Shown in pieces: positions 45,456-54,377 of a stretch of 64,000 bases of DNA; position 1 is the stretch's first letter; the number at the start of each line of letters is the position of its first letter. Source of the DNA: Thermoguttaceae bacterium (GTDB taxonomy: Bacteria; Planctomycetota; Planctomycetia; Pirellulales; Thermoguttaceae); assembly GCA_029975295.1 (NCBI GenBank), contig JARKPK010000120.1, forward strand, positions 22,549 to 86,548, written 5' to 3'. The notes under the pieces are model-generated. The model searched no databases, had not been told where the DNA came from, and worked only from the letters and a program-made list of their open reading frames with translations. Position numbers and translations under genes: made by a program.

Positions 45456-45990
45456 GTACACCGCCTCCGAACGATGCCTGCGGGGCCGCACTTCACAAGG
45501 CGACCATTGCTTTTGACGATGCGCTATCGCCGCGCCCCGGCCATGTTCTCAATCGTACCCGATACGAAACGGCACGGAAATAAGAGCGAACTGAGCGGTC
45601 GCCTTCGTCGCTTGGGGTGCTGCCGTCGATTCTTTGGCTCAGTCTTTAGACGCGGCGGCCGGCGGGTCGATGGGCCAACGGGGCGAGCGCATCGCTTCGC
45701 ACCGCTGCCCAGAGAGGCTGTCGCGGTGCGGGCCGGGGCCGTCGGCGCGGGTGCGCTGCCGGATTCCTCGCAGGCTGGAGCACGGCCCGGTTGAATTGTC
45801 GCTCGGAGCCGAAATACAATGGGCTTTCTTCCGATCGTTGTGCGCCGGCCGACAAGTCGATCAGCCTCGGCTGCCGCGCCGCGATTCAGCGTGTAGGCAT
45901 GCGCCTTGTTGCGAACGATCGACAAAACGCCTGCCGGGGATGGTGCATCGTGATCGGCTGCACCCTACCGACGGCGCCCTGGGGGACAAC
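45456..45990. other. intergenic, no gene recognised
   Basis: 535 bases between divergent genes. The frame of the isomerase is open up to 45634 but not protein-like before about 45990. It should hold two divergent promoters; none is convincing. Confidence 0.4.
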
Positions 45991-46824
45991 GTGGCGACGG
46001 AACCGTTGAACGACTTTTCTCGCCTCTGCGTGCATACGATCACCACGAAACCATGGTCGATCGAAGAGGCGGCGCGCGCCTATTCGGCCGCCGGCGTGGC
46101 CGGCATTACGGTTTGGCGCCAGTGGCTGGCGGATCGCGATGTCGGCGTTGTGGGCCGGATGCTGCGCGATCATGGGCTGAAAGTGGTGTCTTTATGCCGT
46201 GGCGGGTTCTTTCCGGCGATCGACGCAGCGGGGCGCCAATCGGCGATCGACGACAATCGCCGCGCCATCGACGAGGCCGCTCAACTCGGCGCGCCGTTGA
46301 TCGTCTTGGTTTGCGGGGCGGTGCCGGGGATGCCTCTTGACGAGGCGCGCCGGCAGATTGCCGACGGAATCGCCGCGGTGAGCGAACAGGCCGCCGCTGC
46401 CGGAGTGCGGCTGGGCATCGAACCGCTGCACCCGATGTATGCTGACAATCGCTCGGCGGTCAATACGATCGAGCAGGCCAACGACATGTGCGATCAACTC
46501 GATTGTCCGCACGTGGGCGTGGTGGTCGATGTTTATCATCTGTGGTGGGATCCGCGCCTTCGCGACGAAATCGGGCGGGCGGGGCGGGCAAATAGGCTTT
46601 TCGCGCACCACGTTTGCGATTGGCGCACCCCCACCGAAGACTTGTTGAACGATCGAGGGCTGATGGGCGAAGGCTGCATCCCACTGCGAGCGATCCGCGG
46701 TTGGGTGGAAGATGCGGGGTTTCGCGGCTTCATCGAGGTGGAGATCTTCTCCAACCGATATTGGGCCGCAGACCAACGCGAATTCCTGGAGAAGATCAAG
46801 TCCGCTTATTTGGCCCATGTGTAA
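45991..46824 (+). CDS. sugar phosphate isomerase/epimerase-like TIM barrel, 277 aa
   Basis: Xylose isomerase-like (AP endonuclease 2) barrel. Metal ligands are recognisable: Glu in G-I-E-P-L-H-P, Asp and His in V-V-V-D-V-Y-H-L-W-W-D, and the C-terminal Glu in F-I-E-V-E-I-F-S. Members isomerise sugars, inositol derivatives or hydroxypyruvate. GTG 45991 follows GGGGGA; ATG 45940 is the alternative. The Gfo/Idh oxidoreductase gene follows on the same strand after 168 bp, a common pair in sugar and inositol degradation. Confidence 0.87.
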   Translation: MATEPLNDFSRLCVHTITTKPWSIEEAARAYSAAGVAGITVWRQWLADRDVGVVGRMLRDHGLKVVSLCRGGFFPAIDAAGRQSAIDDNRRAIDEAAQLGAPLIVLVCGAVPGMPLDEARRQIADGIAAVSEQAAAAGVRLGIEPLHPMYADNRSAVNTIEQANDMCDQLDCPHVGVVVDVYHLWWDPRLRDEIGRAGRANRLFAHHVCDWRTPTEDLLNDRGLMGEGCIPLRAIRGWVEDAGFRGFIEVEIFSNRYWAADQREFLEKIKSAYLAHV

Positions 46825-46992
46825 TGCCGTCTGTCGCGGCGGCAAGGGCTGCGCGGCAGCGGAGTGCAGCGGGTTGCGGCGCCCGTGAGTTCCGCCAGCG
46901 CGGCGCGGACGATTGGCGGGCGACAGCGAAAGAAGGAAGTGTCGGTTCAAGTCCGAGGGGATGAAGGCGCGCAAGAAACGAAAGCAAACGCT

Positions 46993-48144
46993 ATGAACAT
47001 CCACACTGTCGGGATCATCATGAACGGCGTCACCGGCCGGATGGGCGCCAATCAGCACCTGGCTCGCTCGATCGTTGCGATTCGAAAACAGGGGGGCGTC
47101 AGGCTCGGCCCAGACGAAACGATCATGCCCGAGCCGATTCTGGTGGGCCGCAACGAGAACAAACTGAAGAAGTTGTGCGACGAGCACGGCTTGAAGGCCT
47201 ATACCACCGATTTGGACGGCGTGCTTTCGGATAGCCGCTATCCGGTTTATTTCGACGCCCTGACCACCAACCAGCGCGTGCCGCACGTGCAGAAGGCGAT
47301 CGCCGCGGGCAAACACATCTACGCGGAGAAGCCCACGGCCGACAAACTGGCCGATGCGCTTGCCTTGCATCGGGCCGCCGAGGCCGCCGGCGTCAAGCAC
47401 GGCGTTGTGCAAGACAAGCTCTGGCTTCCCGGGCTGATGCAATTGAAATACCTGCTGGATCACCGCTGCCTCGGCCGCATCCTTTCGGTGCGGGGCGAGT
47501 TCGGCTACTGGGTTTTCGACGGCTTCCGCCAGCCCTGCCAAAGGCCCAGTTGGAACTACCGCGCCGCCGAGGGCGGCAGCATTCTGATCGACATGTTCTG
47601 CCACTGGCGCTACGTGATTGACAACCTTTTCGGGCCGATCGCGCGATTGACCGCTCTGGGCGCAACGCACATTCCGCGCCGCGTTGACGAGAACGGGCGA
47701 CCCTACGACTGCACCGCCGACGACGCGGCCTACGCCATCTTCCAGTTGCAAGACGATACCCCGGTGCAGTTCAATTCGAGCTGGTGCGTTCGGGTCCGTC
47801 GCGACGATTTGCTGACGATCCAAGTGGACGGAACGGAAGGCTCGGCCGTGGCCGGATTGCGTCACTGCTGGGTTCAGCTCGACAGCTACACGCCACGTCC
47901 GGTGTGGAATCCGGACATCGAGCAGCCGATCGACTTTTTCGAGCACTGGCAGCAGGTGCCGGCCAACCAGACTTACGACAACGCCTTCAAGGTGCAGTGG
48001 GAACTTTTCCTGCGGCACATCGTCAAAGACGAGCCTTTCCGTTGGACCCTGCTCGAAGGCGCCAAGGGGGTGCAGTTGGCCGAGCTGGGGCTGAAGTCGT
48101 GGCGAACCCGAACCTGGGTGAACGTGCCGGAACTGGATGTTTGA
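46993..48144 (+). CDS. Gfo/Idh/MocA family oxidoreductase, 383 aa
   Basis: An NAD(P)-dependent sugar dehydrogenase type. The N-terminal Rossmann fold starts G-I-I-M-N-G-V-T-G-R-M-G; the family lysine lies in Y-A-E-K-P-T. The C-terminal beta-sheet domain (from about 130) has G-G-S-I-L-I-D-M-F-C-H-W, which carries the catalytic His equivalent. Length is usual. There is no signal peptide, so it is cytoplasmic, unlike many planctomycete members with Tat signals. ATG 46993 is the first sensible start; the RBS is weak. Confidence 0.9.
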   Translation: MNIHTVGIIMNGVTGRMGANQHLARSIVAIRKQGGVRLGPDETIMPEPILVGRNENKLKKLCDEHGLKAYTTDLDGVLSDSRYPVYFDALTTNQRVPHVQKAIAAGKHIYAEKPTADKLADALALHRAAEAAGVKHGVVQDKLWLPGLMQLKYLLDHRCLGRILSVRGEFGYWVFDGFRQPCQRPSWNYRAAEGGSILIDMFCHWRYVIDNLFGPIARLTALGATHIPRRVDENGRPYDCTADDAAYAIFQLQDDTPVQFNSSWCVRVRRDDLLTIQVDGTEGSAVAGLRHCWVQLDSYTPRPVWNPDIEQPIDFFEHWQQVPANQTYDNAFKVQWELFLRHIVKDEPFRWTLLEGAKGVQLAELGLKSWRTRTWVNVPELDV

Positions 48145-48332
48145 TTGGGACGGCTGTTCGCCCCTAGAACACGGAATCTCGGAAAAGCGATGTTGAAAGG
48201 CCGGCCGAGGGGAGGCCGAATTGCTTTTTTTGCCGGCGGATTTTTCCGACGGATTCCGTTGGGGGCCGTGGTCGGCGGACGCAGCGTGTGCGTCGTTGTT
48301 GGTTCTATGCGTTCTTTTTTGGAGACTGCCCG

Positions 48333-49496
48333 ATGCGGAGCTGTTGCCGAGCCCTTGTCGCCTTGCCGAGCATGGAGTGCCGCGCGCCGGCTGCGTTTGC
48401 GCGCAAGTGGGCCGTTCGGCGAAGCCTGTTCGCGTTGGCCATGGCTTTGCTTGTGTCGGCCGTTGCCGATTGGGCTCAGACCTCGGAAGCCAAAGCGCCG
48501 CAGCGCCCCGACCCTGAGATGGCGCGGCATGTTTCGCGTTTGCTCACGCTGCTTCGTCAGGCGAAGAAAGATCCGTCCAAGCGCGAAGCGGTGATCGACG
48601 AGGCGATCTCTTTGGGGCCGCAGGTGGCGTCGGCCATTCACGCCGGTTTGGGCCGCGAGATGCAGCCGTTGCTCAAATCGTACAGCGCCAAGTTCTCGCA
48701 AGCCGCCGGCAAGCTGGCCCAGAAGAAGATCGGTTCGGTGAATTTGGAAGAGGTTCAGCGATTGCGCGCTACCGTGTTGGAATTGCAGAACCGGCCGGAT
48801 TTCTCGAAGGAACTGATCCAGCGCGAAGCCGACCCGGCGTTGAAGAAGCTCGAAGAGATATTCGTTGTCGATCGGCAAGAGGTGTTGGCGGAAAACCCCA
48901 GCTTGGTCAAGGAGCGCGAGTCGCTCAGCGAGCTGGGCCGCCTCTGGGAGAAGACGGCAACTTATCTGTTCGAACAGGTTCCCGACAGCCCCGAGAAGCC
49001 CAAGGATAAGCCCAGCTTCGAGGACTATTTGGCCGGCGAGGAAACGTTGGCCTGCGGGCTGGCGGCCCCGATGGACCCCCACACCCGCGACGTGCTGGCC
49101 GTCAACGCCCGCTTGGCCGCGCAGCTTCAGCCGGAGGAAGCCCGCGCCGTGCTTGCCCTGAATCTTACCCGCAATCTCTTGGGGCTTTCGGCGCTGGCGA
49201 TTGATTTGCGCCTGTGCGAGACGGCGCGCGACCACTCGGCCGACATGCAGCGGCTGAACTTCTTCGCGCACGAATCGCCGGTCGAAGGGAAAAAGACCCC
49301 TTGGGACCGCGCGAAACGGTTCGGAACCACGGCCTCAGGCGAGAATATCGCGATGGGCTACCACGACGGGAAAGCGGTCAACATGGGGTGGTTCCACAGC
49401 CCGGGCCACCACAAGAACATGCTCGGCAAAGGCCACACGCGCGTCGGCATGGGCCAAGCCGGATCGTATTTCACCGAATTGTTCGGCGGGAATTGA
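48333..49496 (+). CDS. exported CAP (SCP/PR-1) domain protein, 387 aa
   Basis: A long basic N-region and a hydrophobic segment (about 32-48) export the protein. Residues about 55-220 are helical with heptad character. The CAP domain sits at the C-terminus (about 250-387), with His301 (R-D-H-S-A-D-M), Glu336 (S-G-E-N-I-A-M-G) and H-S-P-G-H-H-K-N-M-L (355-364), the residues of the CAP cavity. CAP proteins act as secreted proteases, lipid binders or wall proteins; which applies here is unknown. GGAG is 8 nt before ATG 48333. Confidence 0.88.
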   Translation: MRSCCRALVALPSMECRAPAAFARKWAVRRSLFALAMALLVSAVADWAQTSEAKAPQRPDPEMARHVSRLLTLLRQAKKDPSKREAVIDEAISLGPQVASAIHAGLGREMQPLLKSYSAKFSQAAGKLAQKKIGSVNLEEVQRLRATVLELQNRPDFSKELIQREADPALKKLEEIFVVDRQEVLAENPSLVKERESLSELGRLWEKTATYLFEQVPDSPEKPKDKPSFEDYLAGEETLACGLAAPMDPHTRDVLAVNARLAAQLQPEEARAVLALNLTRNLLGLSALAIDLRLCETARDHSADMQRLNFFAHESPVEGKKTPWDRAKRFGTTASGENIAMGYHDGKAVNMGWFHSPGHHKNMLGKGHTRVGMGQAGSYFTELFGGN

Positions 49497-49727
49497 ACCC
49501 GAATCGCCGATCGATGCCGGCTGGCGTCCACGTCGCTCGAATGGTTCGCCTTGTGTGCGCTTTGGCCCGCAGTTGCCATTGATGCTCAACAGAGCAATGC
49601 AACGTGGCCGAGCAACGGGCGGCCGCTTTCGCCACCGTGCGGACCTGCTCGACCTGAGGGGCCGGGTTCTCCCGCCGGCGTTCCGGCGGCCAGCGCATTC
49701 GCCCTTCGAGGCCCGGCCCGGGACGGC

Positions 49728-50633
49728 TTAGGACCGATATTCCAGATCAAGCTTTTGATCGTGCTTTTCGTGGCGCCCGTCCAGCGTGTTCAACCGCAGC
49801 GCGATGCGGCCGTCGCCCAGTTGAACATCGACCCAGCCGCGAGGCTGTGCGTTGTCGAACACCCATGCAGTCGGCGGCAGATTGATCAGGTGGATTCCCT
49901 CATGCTGCCGCACGTTCCAGCGGTGCGTATGGCCGAAAATGTACGCCTTCACGTGCTTCCGCGGCACGATCACATCGTAGAAAGCCTGCGTGTCGAGCAG
50001 CCCGTTGATCCGCGGCAATCCGATTTGCGGATCGTGGTGCGCCACCAGCAGAGCGGGCTTCTCCTTGCGCGCATCGAGTTCTTTGGCCAGCCATTCGAGT
50101 TGGGGTTGATCGAGCCGGCCGGGCGTTACATTCGTCTTGTCCAACGAGTCGAGGATGAAGAAGTTCGCCTTGGGAGTCTCGATGACGGCCGTGTGTCTTT
50201 CCGGCACGGCGGGCGACTCGGGGTTCGAATTCGACGAGCGAGTCCAGAAGTTCTCGCGGTGATCGTGGTTTCCCAAGGCGATGGCCGCGCCCACACCGGC
50301 GGCGGCGAGCGGCTTGATTCCATCGACGACGGCTTGGTAGTCGCCGGCTTTTCCCTCCATGAATGCACAGTCGCCGGCCAACAGGGCCCAGGCCGGAAGC
50401 GGCCGAAGCGCCGTGATCTGGGCCACCGCCTCGGCAAACGCGGCCGTGGGCACAACGTTGCGGTGCGCTTGCGTCCGTTCCGCCCAGATATGGGTGTCGG
50501 CCAACAGCGCGATGCGCGAAGAGTCGATGCTCGGTTCGCCCGCCGAACAGCGCGCGGCGGCCGCTGCGGCGCCGGCGGCCAACGCGCCGCCCAAGAAGCG
50601 GCGACGATTCAACGGTGGAACGACGATCGGCAT
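49728..50633 (-). CDS. Tat-exported metallophosphoesterase, 301 aa
   Basis: N-terminal R-R-R-F-L-G-G (10-16) and an Ala-rich segment form a Tat signal. The calcineurin-like fold has all metal-binding blocks: A-D-T-H (45-48), G-D-C (87-89), G-N-H-D-H-R (121-126), A-H-H-D and G-H-T-H-R-W. It hydrolyses phosphomono- or diesters outside the cytoplasm with two metal ions. AAAGGGCGAG precedes the ATG. Convergent with the CAP gene. Confidence 0.92.
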   Translation of the reverse strand: MPIVVPPLNRRRFLGGALAAGAAAAAARCSAGEPSIDSSRIALLADTHIWAERTQAHRNVVPTAAFAEAVAQITALRPLPAWALLAGDCAFMEGKAGDYQAVVDGIKPLAAAGVGAAIALGNHDHRENFWTRSSNSNPESPAVPERHTAVIETPKANFFILDSLDKTNVTPGRLDQPQLEWLAKELDARKEKPALLVAHHDPQIGLPRINGLLDTQAFYDVIVPRKHVKAYIFGHTHRWNVRQHEGIHLINLPPTAWVFDNAQPRGWVDVQLGDGRIALRLNTLDGRHEKHDQKLDLEYRS

Positions 50634-50777
50634 GACTCGCCCTTTCTACTCGAACTGTGCCAGTGCAAATCGCATTGCGCCGGTGGAAACAACATGCAAT
50701 TCAACGCGGCCGGACCCGAAAAGTCAAGCGCGCCGGTGCGCCCGACGCGGCGAAAGAGCCACAGAGGCGCCAACACC

Positions 50778-52064
50778 TCATCGGGCATACCACACGAGCA
50801 GGCGCGGCAGTTCGCCCAAACGCAGCAACGAGGCGCAGCGTCGCCGATGCCGCGGTCCGCACAGCCAGGGGCAGCTCATCGCCCGGTCAATCACGCCGAC
50901 GGCTTCGAGCAGATCGGGCAGCGCGGGGCTTCGCCCGGCCGACCGCCAACGCACGATCCACATCGCCACGGGCAGGGCCAACGCCAATGCCGAAACGCTC
51001 TCGACCAGCGACCAACTCCGCCGCGCGCAAAGGCAGTACTGCTGCGACCAGGCTGCCGCCTCGAAAAACCGCCCCAGCGGACGAAGCAGCTCGGGCGAAA
51101 GGGCGCCCAATGGTTCTTCCAACTGTTCGAACGTAACGCTTGCAGCCTTTCCACCCAGCGGCGGCACCGGGCCGCGTCCGCGTGCGAAGGCCCAGGCGGC
51201 AACGATCAGCCGCCATCGTTCCAGCAGCGATGGGGGGACAAGGTTCTCGGGCGACAGCCGCAGGTGTTCGAGCAGCGCCTGGCGAAAGAGCAGCCGTCCG
51301 GCTCGGCCCGCCGGTTCGCGGCGCCGGAACCAGGAATCGATTCGGCCGTCGCCCACCGCGATTTGTTCGAGCATCTTCAGCAGTTCCGGCAAGTCGTCGG
51401 CCGCGACGCGGCGCAAACGGCACCGCCGCAATTGGTCGGCCCAAACCGCCAGATGCACCAACCGACGAACCGGCGGAAAGCGGTCGTCGGTGAGCAACCG
51501 TCGCACGGCGGCGGCGGCCAACTCCAGGGCGAGCCAGTCGGCCGGCGCGCCGGGGATCAGACGGGGCGGCGGCTCGGCCTGCGGCCACTCGGGGTCGTCG
51601 GCCAGCAGAGATTCGACGGCCGGCAGATGCTCGGCGACGCAGCGCCCCTTCTCCGTCGCTGCCGACGGACAGTAGCGGCGCAGCGCCACCCATCGCCGGC
51701 CGTAGCCCTCGACGATCTGCATGGGGAACATCCGGCAGACGCGGGGTTTGGCCGCTTCGCCCAACTCGACGTGAATTCGGCACAAGCCGTCGGGCTGCAA
51801 GAAGACGCAGCTCCCGTCGCGCCGCTTGGCCAAGCTGTATGTTGGCCGGAACAAGCCGTGCCGCCAAACGATTTTTTGCCCACGAAACTCCGGCAACTCG
51901 CCCCAGCGCTGCTCGGCCAGCCGCTGCCGGTCGGCCGCGGTAAGCGCCACCAGCGTGCCGCGACAGCAGTCGCCCGTGCAGTGGCAGTCCCAACGCTCGG
52001 CGATGGGAAGAGATTCTAGCTCGATCCGCTCGTTTGGCCCGGTCATTTCGGCCCGCGTGTCCAT
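50778..52064 (-). CDS. YkgJ-family cysteine cluster protein (FliB-like), 428 aa
   Basis: The N-terminal part holds C-H-C-T-G-D-C-C (27-34), C-V-F-L and C-R-I-H-x(9)-K-P-x-x-C-R-x-F-P, then Y-C-P, the pattern of YkgJ/flagellin N-methylase (FliB) proteins that probably bind an Fe-S cluster. The C-terminal 270 residues are helical and Leu/Arg-rich, with a second Cys pair near the end. No flagellar gene is in the window, so methylation of flagellin is not implied. Start either ATG 52064 or 52046; neither has a good RBS. Confidence 0.83.
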   Translation of the reverse strand: MDTRAEMTGPNERIELESLPIAERWDCHCTGDCCRGTLVALTAADRQRLAEQRWGELPEFRGQKIVWRHGLFRPTYSLAKRRDGSCVFLQPDGLCRIHVELGEAAKPRVCRMFPMQIVEGYGRRWVALRRYCPSAATEKGRCVAEHLPAVESLLADDPEWPQAEPPPRLIPGAPADWLALELAAAAVRRLLTDDRFPPVRRLVHLAVWADQLRRCRLRRVAADDLPELLKMLEQIAVGDGRIDSWFRRREPAGRAGRLLFRQALLEHLRLSPENLVPPSLLERWRLIVAAWAFARGRGPVPPLGGKAASVTFEQLEEPLGALSPELLRPLGRFFEAAAWSQQYCLCARRSWSLVESVSALALALPVAMWIVRWRSAGRSPALPDLLEAVGVIDRAMSCPWLCGPRHRRRCASLLRLGELPRLLVWYAR

Positions 52065-52317
52065 TCGTCGGAGGAAAGCAACGCCCCGCCGAGCATCAAG
52101 CGGCAGCAGTGCGCCTTCAATGGTGTTGAAGCTCTCAGTGTACTCGAACGCCGTTGCGGCGGAGAGCCCCGAGACCGGGCTCGGCCTTGAAAACCGAAAG
52201 GACGGACCGCTCGGACGGCGCCGGTTCATAACGAGGTTGTGTTCGGAACCGGCGGCCGGCAAGCGAACCGATCGGCCGCGCGGCACAACCGAGCCCAACG
52301 GCGAACTGCCGGTCCGT

Positions 52318-53604
52318 TCACTGCGGCCAACGCGGCAGACGCAGTGAGCGAGTTCGAAGCGGCTTGTCGAGCACGATCTGAACGCAGCCGATCACCCGTT
52401 CGCGGAACCCGGCTTCGCAGTAACAGAGATAGTATTCCCACAGCCGCAGAAATTGATCGTCGTAGCCTTGCGAGCGAACGGCGTCGATTTTCTCCCGGAA
52501 GTTGCGTCGCCAATGCGCTAGGGTTTCCGCATAGTGCGGTGTGATGTCTTCCAGCGAGACGATCTGCAAGTCGGTTGCCCGGCCGATGCTCTCGCACATC
52601 GCCCCCAGCGACGGAAGATGACCGCCGGGAAATACGAATCGCTGAATGAAATCGGCCCCGCGGCAGTACTGGCGATAACGCTGGTCGGGCATGACGATCG
52701 CTTGCAAGAGCATCCGCCCGTCGGGCTTCAGTCGTCGAGAGCAGGCTGCGAAGAAAGTGTCGAGATAGCGGCGACCAACGGCCTCGATCATTTCGATCGA
52801 AACCAGTTTGTCGTATTCGCCGTCTAAGTCGCGGTAATCGCGATCGAGGACTTCGATGCGGTCGCCCAATCCCGCTTGCGCCACTTGGCGGCATGTGTAG
52901 GCATGTTGCGCGGCGGAAATGGTCGTTGTTGTCACCCGGCAGCCGAATCGTTCGGCCGCGCGGAGGGCGAAACCGCCCCAACCGGTGCCGATTTCCAGCA
53001 GGCGGTCGCCGTTGCAAAGCTCCAATTTGGCGGCAATGCGGTCGAACTTGGTCAGCGACGCCTCGGCCAGTCCCGCTTCGGCCCGCGGGAAGACGGCGCA
53101 GGAATAGGCCATCGTCTCGTCAAGGAAGGCGGCGAAGAAATCGTTGCCCAGGTCGTAATGGGCGGCGATGTTCCGCCGGCTGCCGCGGCGGCTGTTGCGG
53201 TGCAGCAAATGCCAGAATTTCGCTGCCCAGGCGCCGAGAGCGGCCCAGACGCTGTCGGTCGTGTTGGAATCCAGGTTGCGGCAGAACAAACGAATGAGGT
53301 TCGTCAAATCGGGCGAGGTCCACTGCCCGAGAATGTACGCCTCGGCCGCGCCGAGCGATCCCCCGAAGAGCAGATGCCGAAAGCATCGCCGGTCGAGGAT
53401 ATGCGCCTCGGCGCAAAGCCCGTCGTCGGCCGGCTGGCCCACGATCTGTTCTCCCGCTGTCTCGACCAACCGAAGCTGGCCGCCGCGCAATCGGGCCAAT
53501 TGGGCCAGCACGGCCGCTCGCGTCCAGCGATCGACCAGTCCGGGAGCGGTCAAGTCATTCTCGTCTCGATTGCTTCGGCCGATCTTTGCCGCTGCTTCAA
53601 TCAT
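52318..53604 (-). CDS. cyclopropane-fatty-acyl-phospholipid synthase family methyltransferase, 428 aa
   Basis: SAM-dependent modification of acyl chains in phospholipids. Family marks: A-H-Y-D-L-G-N-D-F-F (148-157), M-A-Y-S-C-A, SAM motif I L-L-E-I-G-T-G-W-G-G (202-211), E-M-I-E-A-V-G, and a C-terminal helical region with W-R-R-N-F. Residues 1-145 form the N-terminal helical domain. The ATG shares its A with the TAA of the DUF1365 gene; GGAGG stands 11 nt upstream. The overlap with DUF1365 and the FAD gene shows strict co-expression. The product may be a cyclopropane, a methylated or a furan fatty acid. Confidence 0.9.
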   Translation of the reverse strand: MIEAAAKIGRSNRDENDLTAPGLVDRWTRAAVLAQLARLRGGQLRLVETAGEQIVGQPADDGLCAEAHILDRRCFRHLLFGGSLGAAEAYILGQWTSPDLTNLIRLFCRNLDSNTTDSVWAALGAWAAKFWHLLHRNSRRGSRRNIAAHYDLGNDFFAAFLDETMAYSCAVFPRAEAGLAEASLTKFDRIAAKLELCNGDRLLEIGTGWGGFALRAAERFGCRVTTTTISAAQHAYTCRQVAQAGLGDRIEVLDRDYRDLDGEYDKLVSIEMIEAVGRRYLDTFFAACSRRLKPDGRMLLQAIVMPDQRYRQYCRGADFIQRFVFPGGHLPSLGAMCESIGRATDLQIVSLEDITPHYAETLAHWRRNFREKIDAVRSQGYDDQFLRLWEYYLCYCEAGFRERVIGCVQIVLDKPLRTRSLRLPRWPQ

Positions 53605-54377
53605 TAGTCGGTCACCTCCTGAGAAGGGGAACGCGGCCCGGGGTGAGGAACGAACGGCACGCGCTTCCGCCAAAGCAGCCAGGCCTGACGATAGATGGCT
53701 GCGACCACCCGCGCCGACATCCACGGCTGCCGCATCAACAACGGCAGCACGGCCGACCGCGTCCACGGGCGGCGCCGCAACGACAACCGGGCGGCAAACA
53801 CCTCGCGCGCCTCGCGGCGGTTGACAATTGAAACCCCCAGAGAGTCGCTCGGCGGCCGCAGACGCCAATCGTAGCTCAGGTCCATCTCCATGAACGGCGA
53901 AACGTGAAACGCCTTGGCATGATCGAACCGCAGCAGCTCGCCTTGGCGGCGATTGTCGCGGTGCAAGACGTACCAGTGCCGCTCGCCCCAAGGGGTGTTG
54001 CTCACCTCGGCCAGCACGCTGTCGATGGTTTCCCCGTCCGGTTCGAAACAGTAGTAGAGCGTCAGCGGGCTGAAATAGTATCCCCAATGGCGCAGCGGGG
54101 TGAGCACGCGAATCGGCCCCTGCGGCTGACGCCCGGATCGCGAGGCCACCGTTTGGCGGACGCAATCGGACAAGGGCCTCTCGGGCGGGCCAAGATGGTC
54201 GCGCCGAAGGAATGAAGCCGGCGAAAACCAACCGCGCCACAGCGCTCCGTCAAGTGCGCCCGACGCCCATTCCTCCAGATCGATGTATGCCAAATAAAGA
54301 TGGTACGCGAAGCTGTGCCGCACCGGTTCCAGGCGGCGATGCGCCACGCGGCCCGCATAGAAGCAACTGGCGGTCAT
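53604..54377 (-). CDS. DUF1365 protein, 257 aa
   Basis: A full-length member of the DUF1365 family. Family features are the start C-x-Y-x-G-x-V-x-H-R-R, H-x-F-x-Y, the block N-P-L-T-type Y-F-S-P-L-T-L-Y-Y-C-F, and the N-T-P-W-G-E-R-H-W-Y and P-F-M-E-M-D stretches. Its activity is unknown, but it nearly always sits between an FAD amine-oxidase-like protein and a cyclopropane synthase, as here. It overlaps the upstream gene by 4 nt (ATGA) and the downstream gene by one base. Confidence 0.93.
   Translation of the reverse strand: MTASCFYAGRVAHRRLEPVRHSFAYHLYLAYIDLEEWASGALDGALWRGWFSPASFLRRDHLGPPERPLSDCVRQTVASRSGRQPQGPIRVLTPLRHWGYYFSPLTLYYCFEPDGETIDSVLAEVSNTPWGERHWYVLHRDNRRQGELLRFDHAKAFHVSPFMEMDLSYDWRLRPPSDSLGVSIVNRREAREVFAARLSLRRRPWTRSAVLPLLMRQPWMSARVVAAIYRQAWLLWRKRVPFVPHPGPRSPSQEVTD

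Noticed and set aside
49551..52019. 822-codon plus-strand frame over the metallophosphoesterase and YkgJ genes
   Set aside because: It spans two well supported minus-strand genes and their spacer; composition is Arg/Gln-rich shadow.
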